DNA of 46,893 bases. It comes from Synergistota bacterium. Its GTDB lineage: Bacteria; Synergistota; GBS-1. The notes beneath the pieces were generated by a model that was not told the origin of the DNA, did not search any database, and worked only from the letters and a program-made list of their open reading frames with translations. Numbering within the stretch: position 1 is the first letter of the stretch; every line of letters starts with the position of its first letter. A program made the translations under genes and the position numbers. The DNA lies in the NCBI GenBank assembly GCA_021159885.1, contig JAGHDO010000038.1:1-46893 (forward strand). Reading direction: 5' to 3'. Of the stretch, positions 8,744 through 16,409 are shown in pieces.

Positions 8744-10164
8744 ATCTTGAGATTCTCTCTCCTTCCTGAAGGAAATACAATACTTAAAATAGTAAAAACT
8801 CCTGATGATATTATAATACTCCAAATACCGAGCATCAAGCCCAAAGGTTTTGCTCCTTTAAGGAATAAAATCCCCGTTATGAGGGCTCCGAGAGCTATGC
8901 TCCAGAAGGCTCCGCTTTCACTCGATTTTTCCCAATAAAATGCTCCTACTATCGATGGCACGACTGTGAGTAAACCCGCTGAGGAGGAAACCGATAGGAG
9001 AACTATCATGCTTGGCTTAAAATAAGCGAAGATGAGCGCTACGATTGCTAATATAAACATGGATGTCTTTCCGGCAAAGATCTGTTTTTCTCTTGGGAGA
9101 TGACCGAAGAGATCTTTACTAACCATTGACGAAAGTGTGAGCAAAATGGAGTCTATCGTTGATATCGCTGCGGAGAGAATGCCTATCATTACAAGGATAG
9201 AAACTGGTGCCGGAATGATGGGGAGAGAGAGAAGGTAGGGAGTCGCCATATCTGCTTTTTTCAATGAGGGGATAAGAGCCCTTGCTGAGAGACCCCACAG
9301 CACCACGATAATGGTATATGTGAAGCCGAAAATGAGAAAACCTCGAAGCATGTTTCTTAAGGTTCTTAGGCTTCTCGGGACAAAAAGCCTTTGGCTGACC
9401 TGGGGGTTAGAGATGGAGAAGAAAAACCATGGAATTATGAGTCCTATGAACGTGTTCAACTTAAAAAAGCCAGGACCAGGTACGGATAGATACTCTGGAT
9501 AGTGAGTCTCAAGTTTCAGAAACAGGTTTGTGAAGCCTCCGAAACCTCTGTAAACGATGAATAGAAGGGCTATTAGCGAGGAGATGAGCATTATGCCGGC
9601 TTGAAGGCTATCTGTCCAGGCTACTGAGCGCATGCCTCCTGTGAGTGACCAGGCAATAGCCACTGCCGTTGCTAAGGTTATCCCGATTTCAAAGCTTATG
9701 GCTCCCTTTGTCATAGCTTCGAGAGAATAACCTATGCCCATTATCTGAACTGCAGAATATGGGATTAAAAATACAAGGGAAACGATTGCAAAAGCCGTTG
9801 CCACTCTTTTGCTACCGTATCTTTTACCGAGCATCTCTGCTGGAGAGATGATTCCAAGCTTCTTTCCCACTTTCCAGAACTTGGGACCGAACCAGACTAT
9901 AAGAACCAGACCAGCTAAATAGGTAAGCTCGAACCCGAGGCTTCCTATCCCTCCCTTGTAAGTTAGCCCTACGAGTCCTATCATCATAAATGCGCTGTAA
10001 GTTGTGGCGCTGTATGTGAGCGCGGAAATAATCCCTCCCAACCTTCTTTTGGCAAGAAAGTATTCCTCAGGATCTCTCATCTCGCGTCCTCTTCTTGAGA
10101 GGAGAGCGAGGAGCGTTCCAATTGTAAGATATGCGAAGATCGCTACTATTACCCAAGTCTTCAT
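8731..10164 (-). CDS. Sodium:solute symporter (SSS family)
   Basis: Integral membrane transporter of 477 aa with about 12-13 hydrophobic segments. Family marks include the N-terminal DPEEYFLAKRRLGG segment, the TYSATTYSAF helix, the Na+ site region AWTDSLQAGIM and the SAAISTIDSILLTLSSMVSKDL block. It overlaps a small upstream membrane protein (ATGA) and the downstream NiaR gene. Pantothenate and proline symporters belong to this family; the nicotinate-responsive regulator next to it makes niacin or another vitamin a reasonable substrate guess, but the sequence does not identify it. Confidence 0.88.
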   Translation of the reverse strand: MKTWVIVAIFAYLTIGTLLALLSRRGREMRDPEEYFLAKRRLGGIISALTYSATTYSAFMMIGLVGLTYKGGIGSLGFELTYLAGLVLIVWFGPKFWKVGKKLGIISPAEMLGKRYGSKRVATAFAIVSLVFLIPYSAVQIMGIGYSLEAMTKGAISFEIGITLATAVAIAWSLTGGMRSVAWTDSLQAGIMLISSLIALLFIVYRGFGGFTNLFLKLETHYPEYLSVPGPGFFKLNTFIGLIIPWFFFSISNPQVSQRLFVPRSLRTLRNMLRGFLIFGFTYTIIVVLWGLSARALIPSLKKADMATPYLLSLPIIPAPVSILVMIGILSAAISTIDSILLTLSSMVSKDLFGHLPREKQIFAGKTSMFILAIVALIFAYFKPSMIVLLSVSSSAGLLTVVPSIVGAFYWEKSSESGAFWSIALGALITGILFLKGAKPLGLMLGIWSIIISSGVFTILSIVFPSGRRENLKIWNT

Positions 10165-10337
10165 TTCTCCTCACCTTCCCATCCCTGTGTCATCGCGAAG
10201 ATGGAAAGTACTGCTACTCCTCCCCATATCATCCAGAATGTAAAAGCCCCTGTAATTTTGTTATATCCTGAGAGAGGGCCATATGGGATCGCGAGATCGA
10301 GGACAAGGAGAAAGATAAACCATAGCAATCCCTTCAA
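10161..10337 (-). CDS. Small membrane protein upstream of the SSS symporter
   Basis: A 58-aa reading frame starting at TTG 10337, with AAAGGAGG about 10 bases upstream, ending in an ATGA overlap with the symporter start. It has two hydrophobic helices (about 3-18 and 31-49) joined by a short polar loop (IPYGPLSGYNKITG), and ends GWEGEEK. Several SSS transporters have a small two-helix partner encoded just upstream (for example YhdT before PanF, and DUF3311 proteins), so it is probably a small subunit or stability factor. I cannot assign it to one of those families with certainty. The ribosome site, the overlap and the consensus promoter upstream all argue that it is real. Confidence 0.72.
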   Translation of the reverse strand: MKGLLWFIFLLVLDLAIPYGPLSGYNKITGAFTFWMIWGGVAVLSIFAMTQGWEGEEK

Positions 10338-10369
10338 AGCCTTCTCGCCTCCTTTACAATTTTGGCTTA

Positions 10370-10398
10370 ATTTTACATTGCATACTGATAGCTGTCAA
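10370..10398 (-). promoter_or_regulatory. Promoter for the symporter-niaR operon
   Basis: On the minus strand TTGACA (10393-10398), a 17-base spacer and TAAAAT (10370-10375). This is a near-consensus sigma-70 promoter whose start would lie about 25 bases before the TTG of the small membrane protein. It faces away from the promoter at 10418-10446. Confidence 0.72.
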
Positions 10399-10417
10399 TA
10401 ATGGTTGATAAACAAAC

Positions 10418-10446
10418 TTGACTGTCCTTTCTTTGTATTGTAAGCT
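10418..10446 (+). promoter_or_regulatory. Candidate promoter for the HExxH protein gene
   Basis: TTGACT (10418-10423), 17-base spacer, TAAGCT (10441-10446), about 20 bases before the coding start. The -35 is strong and the -10 weaker. It is divergent from the symporter promoter with only 19 bases between the two -35 boxes, so a single bound repressor could affect both. Confidence 0.5.
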
Positions 10447-10471
10447 TTAAGCGAAGGAGGGGTAAGCCTTG

Positions 10472-11014
10472 ATGGGTGTAAGCGGAGTGAGGCTAAGCGA
10501 GGCTGAGAAGAGGATACTATTCGGGTTTGAGCTTGCCCGTGAGAGGAGGCGCCTCGAACGAGAGGGATTTAAAGTCGTTACCCAAAGGGTTATTCCTGTG
10601 GAGAGATATGATCCTCTCACGGGGGAGTACAAAATCGTTGATGCCAGAATTGTTTCCGTTACGGCGGATGACAAGGGAGGAGTGAGGTTGCTCTCTCAAG
10701 GAGAGAGAGTGCCTCATACTTCGCCTCACGGTAAGAGGAAGGAAAAGCTTAGAAAGTATAGATGCTCCAACGGTGAAACATCTGATGGTTCCGTGACGGA
10801 AATGACAACCGTTGAGAGCTTCCTTCACGTGCTTCATCATGAAGGGGAGCATCTCTTTATAGATAGAGTCAAAGCTATGATAGAAGGTAAGAAAGTGATA
10901 GCTCAATATGTTATGCTTTATACCAAAATAGATCCTGAAACGGGAGAGATATATGTTGCAGGAGGGAGGGCTATAACTATAACTAAGGGTAAGGAAGTAG
11001 ATCTACTTGCGTGA
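10472..11014 (+). CDS. Small HExxH-motif protein, putative metalloprotease
   Basis: A 180-aa protein; ATG 10472 is preferred over the adjacent TTG 10469, with AAGGAGGGG upstream. The N-terminal half is basic and probably partly disordered. The C-terminal half contains a helix LHVLHHEGEHLF, which fits the zinc-protease signature HExxH (about residues 123-127), followed after about 20 residues by QYVMLYTKIDPETGEIYVAGGRAI. That arrangement resembles the SprA-related putative metalloprotease family, in which HExxH is followed by a YxxGPDG-x-YAVGGEV block. There is no signal peptide. It is a single gene that converges on and overlaps the dipeptidase gene by 12 bases. Activity is inferred from the motif only. 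Confidence 0.6.
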   Translation: MGVSGVRLSEAEKRILFGFELARERRRLEREGFKVVTQRVIPVERYDPLTGEYKIVDARIVSVTADDKGGVRLLSQGERVPHTSPHGKRKEKLRKYRCSNGETSDGSVTEMTTVESFLHVLHHEGEHLFIDRVKAMIEGKKVIAQYVMLYTKIDPETGEIYVAGGRAITITKGKEVDLLA

Positions 11015-11989
11015 AGAAAGGCTTTTTAGGATAATTCTCTCCCAATTCAGGTGAGCGATTTTCTCTATTTCCTCCTGCGAGAACCCTTCCTTACTAAGAG
11101 CGTGAAGTATGTTTGCGGATTCCTCAAGGCACTCGAGTCCCTCAACTGGGGGGAACTCTATGGTAAGTATATTTTGAGGAAGGAAACATTCGTAATCCAG
11201 ACCAAGAGCAACGTGCTCCACTCCTACGAGATCTGAGATATATTTGATGTGGCTTATAAAGTCGCTTAAAGTTGCTTTTTTATCAACGCTTATAAATGGA
11301 GATATCGCTGCTATGCCTATTAGCCCTCCTCTTTCAGCTATAGCTTTGATCATGTCATCCGTTAAATTTCTTGGGTGCTCGCATAGTGATCTTACTGCTG
11401 TATGGCTTACAACTACTAAGTCTTCATCATAGACGCTTAGAGCTTTCCAGAAAGCGTCATCGCATGCATGTGCTAAATCCAGTATCAAACTTAGCTCTTT
11501 TATTATCTCTATGGCTTGCTTTCCCAGCTCCGTTAGTGAGAAGCTTCCCTCACCATAGGTTCCTCGCGCAAATGCATTGCTGTTGTTCCAGGTTAAACCT
11601 ATCATTCTTACTCCGAGTTCATCTAAAACATATATTAGCTCGGGTTTATCGCCTATACCGTCTAATCCCTCCATTGAGAGCAAAAAGAATAATCGGTCGG
11701 TTTCAAGAGCCTTTTTAAAGTCTTCCGTCGTTTTTACGAAGACCATTGCTTTACTACTTTCTTTAAATTCTCTTATAGCGGTTGAAATTAGCGCTAAGTT
11801 TCTTTCCTGAGCTTGCAAAGGATCTTTCCTGTACTCTTCCTCTATCCAGATGGACAGAAAAGCGCCCTTAATTCTGCCCCTTAGTAGTGGCGAGGAAAAC
11901 TCTCTTTCTATAACCCTTCTCTTTCCCTTCTTTCTCTCAACGATGATCCTGTTTAAGAGATCCATATGACCGTCAAAAATGTAGCTCAA
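11003..11989 (-). CDS. Membrane-type dipeptidase (renal dipeptidase, peptidase M19)
   Basis: Zinc dipeptidase of 328 aa that cleaves dipeptides, including D-residue-containing ones in some homologues. The start is TTG 11989, set by AGGAGG at 11998-12003; the longer frame up to 12100 would run into dctM. The metal ligands are visible: the N-terminal HxD pair (His8 and Asp10, DGHMD), LILDLAHA, then VVSHTAVRSL followed by HPRNLTDDMIKAIAERGG, the M19 signature, and an LGLDYE segment in place of GSDFDG. No signal peptide, so cytoplasmic. It follows the TRAP transporter genes by 17 bases, which suggests that the transporter may bring in a peptide or that its substrate is a dipeptide; this link is inference. 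Confidence 0.88.
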   Translation of the reverse strand: MSYIFDGHMDLLNRIIVERKKGKRRVIEREFSSPLLRGRIKGAFLSIWIEEEYRKDPLQAQERNLALISTAIREFKESSKAMVFVKTTEDFKKALETDRLFFLLSMEGLDGIGDKPELIYVLDELGVRMIGLTWNNSNAFARGTYGEGSFSLTELGKQAIEIIKELSLILDLAHACDDAFWKALSVYDEDLVVVSHTAVRSLCEHPRNLTDDMIKAIAERGGLIGIAAISPFISVDKKATLSDFISHIKYISDLVGVEHVALGLDYECFLPQNILTIEFPPVEGLECLEESANILHALSKEGFSQEEIEKIAHLNWERIILKSLSSRK

Positions 11990-12006
11990 TATCTTTGCCT
12001 CCTTTC

Positions 12007-13296
12007 TCAGAGCCCGACGAGCTTGGGCAGGGTAGTGGTGAGTGATGGGAAAAGAATTATTATAAGGAGAACTGCCATGGCGATGGCTATGAAGGGCCAT
12101 ATACCCTTAAATAGCTTTCCGAGTTCGACTCTTCCCACGGCTGAGACTATGTATATGCAGGCACCCATGGGAGGGGTTATGAGTGCTATGGTTACATTTA
12201 GCGTCATTACGATGCCGAAGTGTAGTGGATCGATACCCGCCATCTTGGCCAAGGGTACGAAAATTGGCGTCAGGAGGGAAAGCGTGGCAACCTCCTCCAT
12301 AAACATGCCAACTATGAAAGTTATTCCGCTTAAAACGAGCATTAGAAGAACGGGATTTTGTGCCACCCCTATCGAAGTCAGAAACTCAGCAAATCGTTGG
12401 GGAACCCTATCCCACTTGAGAAGCCATCCCACAACCGCTGCTGCTCCCATTATCAGGAATATTACGCTTGTTAACCGAGCCGTTTCGAATATCGCGGTCA
12501 TAAAGCTCCTTAAGTTTAGCTCTCTTGTTATAAAGAAGCCGGCAAACGCTACGTAGGCGATTGCTAAAGCTCCTGACTCTGTTGGCGTTACTATTCCGGA
12601 CACTATACCTCCTATAATTATGACGGGAGCTATAAGAGCAGAAAACGAGTGAAGTAGGGTCTTTAATCTCGTTCTTTCTGTTCTTCTTACGGGTGGAGGG
12701 AAAGAATGTTTTCTGCAGTACAAATAGTTCATCACGAAGAAAGCTCCGCCAAGTATGAGACCTGGGATTATACCTGCCACGAATAATCCTCCTATTGAGG
12801 TATTCGTCATCGTTGCGTAGAGTATCATAAAAATACTGGGCGGTATTATAGGCCCCACCAGTGAGCTTCCTGCGGTTATACCTGCGGAGTAGACCGGGTC
12901 AAACCCTTCCTTTTTCATTGCGGGAATTAATATGGAGCCTAAGGCTGAGGCGTCTGCTGCAGCAGAACCGTTTACACCTGCGAAAAGGATGCTCGCCAGC
13001 ACATTAACGTAGCCCAATCCTCCCTTTACTTTTCCCACAAGCATATGACTGAACTCAAGCAATCTATCGGTAAGCCCAGATGAGTTCATCAAGGTTCCAG
13101 CTAAAATGAAAAAGGGTATTGCCATGAGGGAGAAAACATCCATGCCGGAGAAAAACTGTTGAACCATGAATCTGAGCATTGATAAATCTCCGAGATATGC
13201 AAAGCCAACGAAAGCGGCTGCAAGAAGTGAGACAAATAGAGGGATGCCACCTATCATCATTATGAAAAAGGAAAGAAGCATGACGATGGCCATCAT
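12007..13296 (-). CDS. dctM: TRAP transporter large permease (DctM)
   Basis: Integral membrane protein of 429 aa with about 12 hydrophobic segments, the large subunit of a tripartite ATP-independent periplasmic transporter. Typical family segments are the early LMAIPFFILAGTLMNSSGLTDRL helix, GSAAADASALGSILIPAMKKEG, and the late PPMGACIYIVSAVG stretch. It uses a sodium or proton gradient with DctQ to take in solute delivered by DctP. Its start ATG 13296 overlaps the dctQ stop by 4 bases and it is followed directly by the M19 dipeptidase gene. Confidence 0.94.
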   Translation of the reverse strand: MMAIVMLLSFFIMMIGGIPLFVSLLAAAFVGFAYLGDLSMLRFMVQQFFSGMDVFSLMAIPFFILAGTLMNSSGLTDRLLEFSHMLVGKVKGGLGYVNVLASILFAGVNGSAAADASALGSILIPAMKKEGFDPVYSAGITAGSSLVGPIIPPSIFMILYATMTNTSIGGLFVAGIIPGLILGGAFFVMNYLYCRKHSFPPPVRRTERTRLKTLLHSFSALIAPVIIIGGIVSGIVTPTESGALAIAYVAFAGFFITRELNLRSFMTAIFETARLTSVIFLIMGAAAVVGWLLKWDRVPQRFAEFLTSIGVAQNPVLLMLVLSGITFIVGMFMEEVATLSLLTPIFVPLAKMAGIDPLHFGIVMTLNVTIALITPPMGACIYIVSAVGRVELGKLFKGIWPFIAIAMAVLLIIILFPSLTTTLPKLVGL

Positions 13297-13772
13297 TTTG
13301 CGCTCACATCCCTACGAATTTCCAGTAATATGTATTCTATGAGCGTTAAAGTCATCCCTACTGGTATTGCTGATACCGGTATGGCTTTTGATATATTCAT
13401 TGCCATAGTTATAAACATTTTAACTTCAATGGTGTATTTAATTCCATGATATATCATTATTGCAAGGATTCCGCCTATTACAACTCGCTTAAACCATATG
13501 AGAGGAATTTGCATGGAGGAAGGGAGTCTCTTTACGATGAAATCGATGTACATGTGATCCCCATAGTACAAGGCGGGGGGTGCAGCAAGAGTTACTACCC
13601 AGATGAGTGAATATCTCGAGAACTCCTCGGTCCATATAAACGATGTCTTTAGAAGATATCTCATGAAGATGCTGACGGCTATATTCGCGACGTTTATAAT
13701 TAAAAGCACCCCAGCTGCCCAGAGGCATATGTCGCTGAGCAGCTGGGGTGCACTCTTTGAGCTTTTTCTCAT
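13293..13772 (-). CDS. dctQ: TRAP transporter small permease (DctQ)
   Basis: Small membrane subunit of 159 aa with four hydrophobic helices. ATG 13772 is chosen because it forms an ATGA overlap with the dctP stop; the frame extends upstream to 13805 only by running inside dctP. The TSFIWTEEFSRYSLIW segment after the first helix and the DHMYIDFIVKRLP segment are the usual DctQ marks. It works with DctM as the membrane domain. Confidence 0.92.
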   Translation of the reverse strand: MRKSSKSAPQLLSDICLWAAGVLLIINVANIAVSIFMRYLLKTSFIWTEEFSRYSLIWVVTLAAPPALYYGDHMYIDFIVKRLPSSMQIPLIWFKRVVIGGILAIMIYHGIKYTIEVKMFITMAMNISKAIPVSAIPVGMTLTLIEYILLEIRRDVSAK

Positions 13773-14791
13773 TTGGCGGCTTTCTCGTTGGCGATCTTGG
13801 CGCACTTAAGCGCGAGATCCAGCCAGTATTCTCCTATTTTCTTCTTTAGCCAGTTTACATATGCGGGTTGAACGGTTTTTCTAAACTGCTCCATTTCTTC
13901 CTTGGTAGGATAGTATACCTTCATACCTTTATCTTTCAGGAACTGAACGCGCTTATCAACCATGCTTTCTACTTCTTTTCTGTTTATAATGTTGGCTTTC
14001 TTGGCTGCCTCTAAGATTACCTTTTTATCCTCGGGGCTTAAGCTATCAAACCATTTGGCATTCGCTACCAGGAACTGATCTGAATATTGGACGTTCGCCA
14101 TGGTCATATATTTCTGAACTTCATATAGACTGCCTATGATGATATACATGGGCGGATTCATCTGCCCATCCACAACTCCCGTTTTCAAGGCCATGTAAAG
14201 CTCTGTCCAAGGGATCGGCACTCCTGAGGCTCCCATTGCTTTATAGATTATCACCTGTCCCTCATCCATTGCACGGAACTTCAATCCCTTAAAGTCCTTT
14301 GGGGAGTGGATTTCTCTCTTGGAATTAGTAAAGGCTAAGAAGCCTCCTTCCTCTATTGCTTCCAATAGGACAACGCCAGTTCTCTTCTTAAAGGTTTCTT
14401 GAGCCTTCTTCCAGTATTCGCTTTCATCGAAGAATATATGTGCTGCTTTATAGCTATCAAACATGAAGGGAATTGATGCTGCGTAGAGCTCAGGGAATAA
14501 CGGTGCCATTCCTGCATATGAGGCTATATTCATTATCGGTAAATTTCTGGTCATATCCATTCGTTCTTCCTCTTTGCCGAGCTGGCTGTTGGGGAAAAGC
14601 ACGAGTTTTATTCTTCCATTAGTTCCTTCCTCGATGAGTTTCTTCAGTCTAACCGCGTAGGCGTGAACCGCGTTGGTTTTAGGATCAGGTGGTCCGTTAT
14701 AAGAGATCTTTACCTCCATTGCTGTGGCTACTCCTATAAAGCACAGGAGGAATAAAACCATTCCTATAATGAGATATCCCTTTCTCCTCAC
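13769..14791 (-). CDS. dctP: TRAP transporter solute-binding protein (DctP)
   Basis: Periplasmic binding protein of 340 aa with a clear signal peptide (about residues 1-24, basic start then a hydrophobic core ending ATAM). Family features are the VKISYNGPPDPKTNAVHAYA strand-helix, FPNSQLGKEEE, GGFLAFTNSKREI and the GLKFRAMDEGQ block, whose Arg usually holds the ligand carboxylate; so an organic or amino acid anion is expected. The start is GTG 14791 with GGAGGG upstream. It is first in the operon and driven by a consensus promoter at 14836-14864. The exact ligand is not readable from sequence. Confidence 0.93.
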   Translation of the reverse strand: MRRKGYLIIGMVLFLLCFIGVATAMEVKISYNGPPDPKTNAVHAYAVRLKKLIEEGTNGRIKLVLFPNSQLGKEEERMDMTRNLPIMNIASYAGMAPLFPELYAASIPFMFDSYKAAHIFFDESEYWKKAQETFKKRTGVVLLEAIEEGGFLAFTNSKREIHSPKDFKGLKFRAMDEGQVIIYKAMGASGVPIPWTELYMALKTGVVDGQMNPPMYIIIGSLYEVQKYMTMANVQYSDQFLVANAKWFDSLSPEDKKVILEAAKKANIINRKEVESMVDKRVQFLKDKGMKVYYPTKEEMEQFRKTVQPAYVNWLKKKIGEYWLDLALKCAKIANEKAAK

Positions 14792-14835
14792 GATTTTCCC
14801 ACCCTCCTTCTTTTTGTTTGTAAAGGTTTGATTAT

Positions 14836-14864
14836 ATTATAAATTTGCTAATGAAATATGTCAA
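14836..14864 (-). promoter_or_regulatory. Consensus promoter for dctPQM-dipeptidase
   Basis: On the minus strand TTGACA (14859-14864), 17 bases, TATAAT (14836-14841): a perfect sigma-70 consensus. The start would be about 14829, roughly 38 bases before the dctP GTG. It is divergent from the promoter at 14896-14924. Confidence 0.85.
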
Positions 14865-14895
14865 GAGAAGACCGAAAAGATCGAAGTTTTCTTCC

Positions 14896-14924
14896 TTGAC
14901 AAATCCCTCCTTTCGGAGTATGAT
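14896..14924 (+). promoter_or_regulatory. Consensus promoter for the cobalt/nickel uptake operon
   Basis: TTGACA (14896-14901), 17-base spacer, TATGAT (14919-14924). Start expected at about 14931, giving a leader of about 35 bases. That is too short for a cobalamin or NiCo riboswitch, so any metal control must be through a repressor. No obvious operator palindrome was recognised. Confidence 0.82.
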
Positions 14925-14966
14925 AACACTGAGTGAATAAAAAGTAGCACGAAAGGAGGAGAAGTG

Positions 14967-15800
14967 ATGATGAAAAGAAGATGGCTTTGTCTTGTAATCA
15001 TTCTGGGAATCATGATGATAGCTTTCCCCGCTTTTGCCCACTTTCAGCTTATCATTCCATCGAGGCTTTTCATCGAAGGATCACCGCAAAAGGTAAAGCT
15101 TTTTATGCCTTTTACGCATCCAATGGAGGGGGGACCTACTATGGATATGGCCAAGCCAATACAGTGTGGTGTTATGGTAAGAGGTAAAAAGTTTGATCTA
15201 ACTGATAAGCTCAGACCAATCAAGCTTGATGTTTTCCCGCGCTGGAACTCGAACTATAAGGAATATAAGGGCAAAAAGGCAACGGCTTATGTGGCGGAAT
15301 ATTTAATCAAAATGCCGGGAGATTATCAGTTTTTCATAGTTCCTAAGCCTTATTTTGAACCTGCTGAGGAGAAGTTTATATGGCAGATAGCTAAGGTGGT
15401 TGTTAGCGCCTTTGGAGCTGAGGAAGGTTGGGATCAGCCCGTGGGATTAAAGGCTGAGATTATTCCCCTTGTTAAGCCTTACGCTATATGGGCTGGCAAC
15501 CTCTTTAAGGGAAGGGTTCTTATAAACGGTAAACCTGCTGCTGGTATAGATGTTGAGGTTGAATATTATAACCAAGACGGAGCTGTAGAAGATCTTCCCT
15601 CGGATGCTTTTATAACGCAGGTAGTTAAAACGGATGAAAACGGCGTTTTTTCGTATGCCATACCTTGGCCCGGCTGGTGGGGATTCTCAGCGCTTGGCGA
15701 TGGGAGCAAGATGGAGTATAAGGGAAAGGAGTATCCCGTGGAGCTGGATGCGGTTATCTGGGTCAAGGCTTTTGCGCTTCCGAAAGGAGCTAAGCAATAG
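14967..15800 (+). CDS. DUF4198 exported protein, Co/Ni uptake accessory
   Basis: A 277-aa exported protein with a signal peptide (about 1-25, ending in AFA). The mature protein begins with His (HFQLIIPS), a pattern common in DUF4198 proteins linked to nickel/cobalt transporters. A C-terminal part (about 180-270) looks like a carboxypeptidase-regulatory beta-sandwich repeat (INGKPAAGIDVEVEYYN then TDENGVFSYAIPWPGWWGF). GTG 14964, ATG 14967 and ATG 14970 are all possible; 14967 is best spaced from AAAGGAGGA. It leads an operon with cbiM/nikM. It probably binds metal outside the inner membrane and hands it to the transporter; this is family-level inference. Confidence 0.8.
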   Translation: MMKRRWLCLVIILGIMMIAFPAFAHFQLIIPSRLFIEGSPQKVKLFMPFTHPMEGGPTMDMAKPIQCGVMVRGKKFDLTDKLRPIKLDVFPRWNSNYKEYKGKKATAYVAEYLIKMPGDYQFFIVPKPYFEPAEEKFIWQIAKVVVSAFGAEEGWDQPVGLKAEIIPLVKPYAIWAGNLFKGRVLINGKPAAGIDVEVEYYNQDGAVEDLPSDAFITQVVKTDENGVFSYAIPWPGWWGFSALGDGSKMEYKGKEYPVELDAVIWVKAFALPKGAKQ

Positions 15801-16409
15801 ATGCATATATCTGAAGGGGTTCTTTCCGCGCCCGTTCTCGCGACGGGCGCCCTTTTAACGGCTTCGGGAACCTATTTAGGATTGAAGAGACTAAAAGAGA
15901 AGGATATTCCTACGGTAGGTGTGCTTTCATCTGCTTTTTTCGTTGCTTCTCTCATACACGTTCCTCTGGGACCAACGAGCGTTCACCTGATATTAAACGG
16001 GTTAAACGGGATAATCTTGAGGTGGGCTGCTTTTCCGTCCCTCCTTGTAGCTCTTTTTCTCCAAGCGGTTTTGCTTCAATTCGGGGGTTTAACCACGCTT
16101 GGCGTTAATACCTTTAACATGGCTTTTCCCGCCGTCCTGGTGGGATTATCGTTTGGCAGGTTTGTTTCCTCCGGAAGGAAGGCTTTGGTTATCATTGGGG
16201 GCGCCCTTGCGGGGGCGCTTGCGGTAGGTTTGTCAGGTATATGCGTGGCAATCTCCCTCGCTTTTACGGGGCAGGGCTTTCTTGCGGTTGCTAAGCTTGT
16301 CCTTATCGCTCACATACCGATAATGATGATAGAAGCTATTATAACGCCTGTGATTCTTCTCTTTATCGCGAAGGTTAATCCGTCGATTTTAAGGGGGGAC
16401 GAGAGATGA
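15801..16409 (+). CDS. cbiM: Cobalt/nickel ECF transporter S-component CbiM/NikM
   Basis: Membrane substrate-binding subunit of 202 aa. It begins MHISEGVLSAP, the conserved N-terminus whose free amine and His2 bind the metal in this family, so the ATG at 15801, directly after the previous stop, must be the true start. There are about six hydrophobic helices, with IHVPLGPTSVHLILNG and QFGGLTTLGVNTFNMAFPA as further signatures. Whether the ion is Co2+ or Ni2+ cannot be decided; a cobalamin-dependent type protein elsewhere in the window (38416-39450) makes cobalt attractive. Confidence 0.93.
   Translation: MHISEGVLSAPVLATGALLTASGTYLGLKRLKEKDIPTVGVLSSAFFVASLIHVPLGPTSVHLILNGLNGIILRWAAFPSLLVALFLQAVLLQFGGLTTLGVNTFNMAFPAVLVGLSFGRFVSSGRKALVIIGGALAGALAVGLSGICVAISLAFTGQGFLAVAKLVLIAHIPIMMIEAIITPVILLFIAKVNPSILRGDER

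Noticed and set aside
11990-12100. N-terminal extension of the M19 dipeptidase into dctM
   Set aside because: TTG 11989 has AGGAGG at proper distance and the family begins just before the HxD motif.
11966-12556. Plus-strand 196-codon frame
   Set aside because: Antisense shadow of dctM and the dipeptidase start; composition and lack of ribosome site do not support it.
14925-14966. Cobalamin or NiCo riboswitch before the metal uptake operon
   Set aside because: Only about 35 bases separate the promoter start from the coding start; too short for either element.
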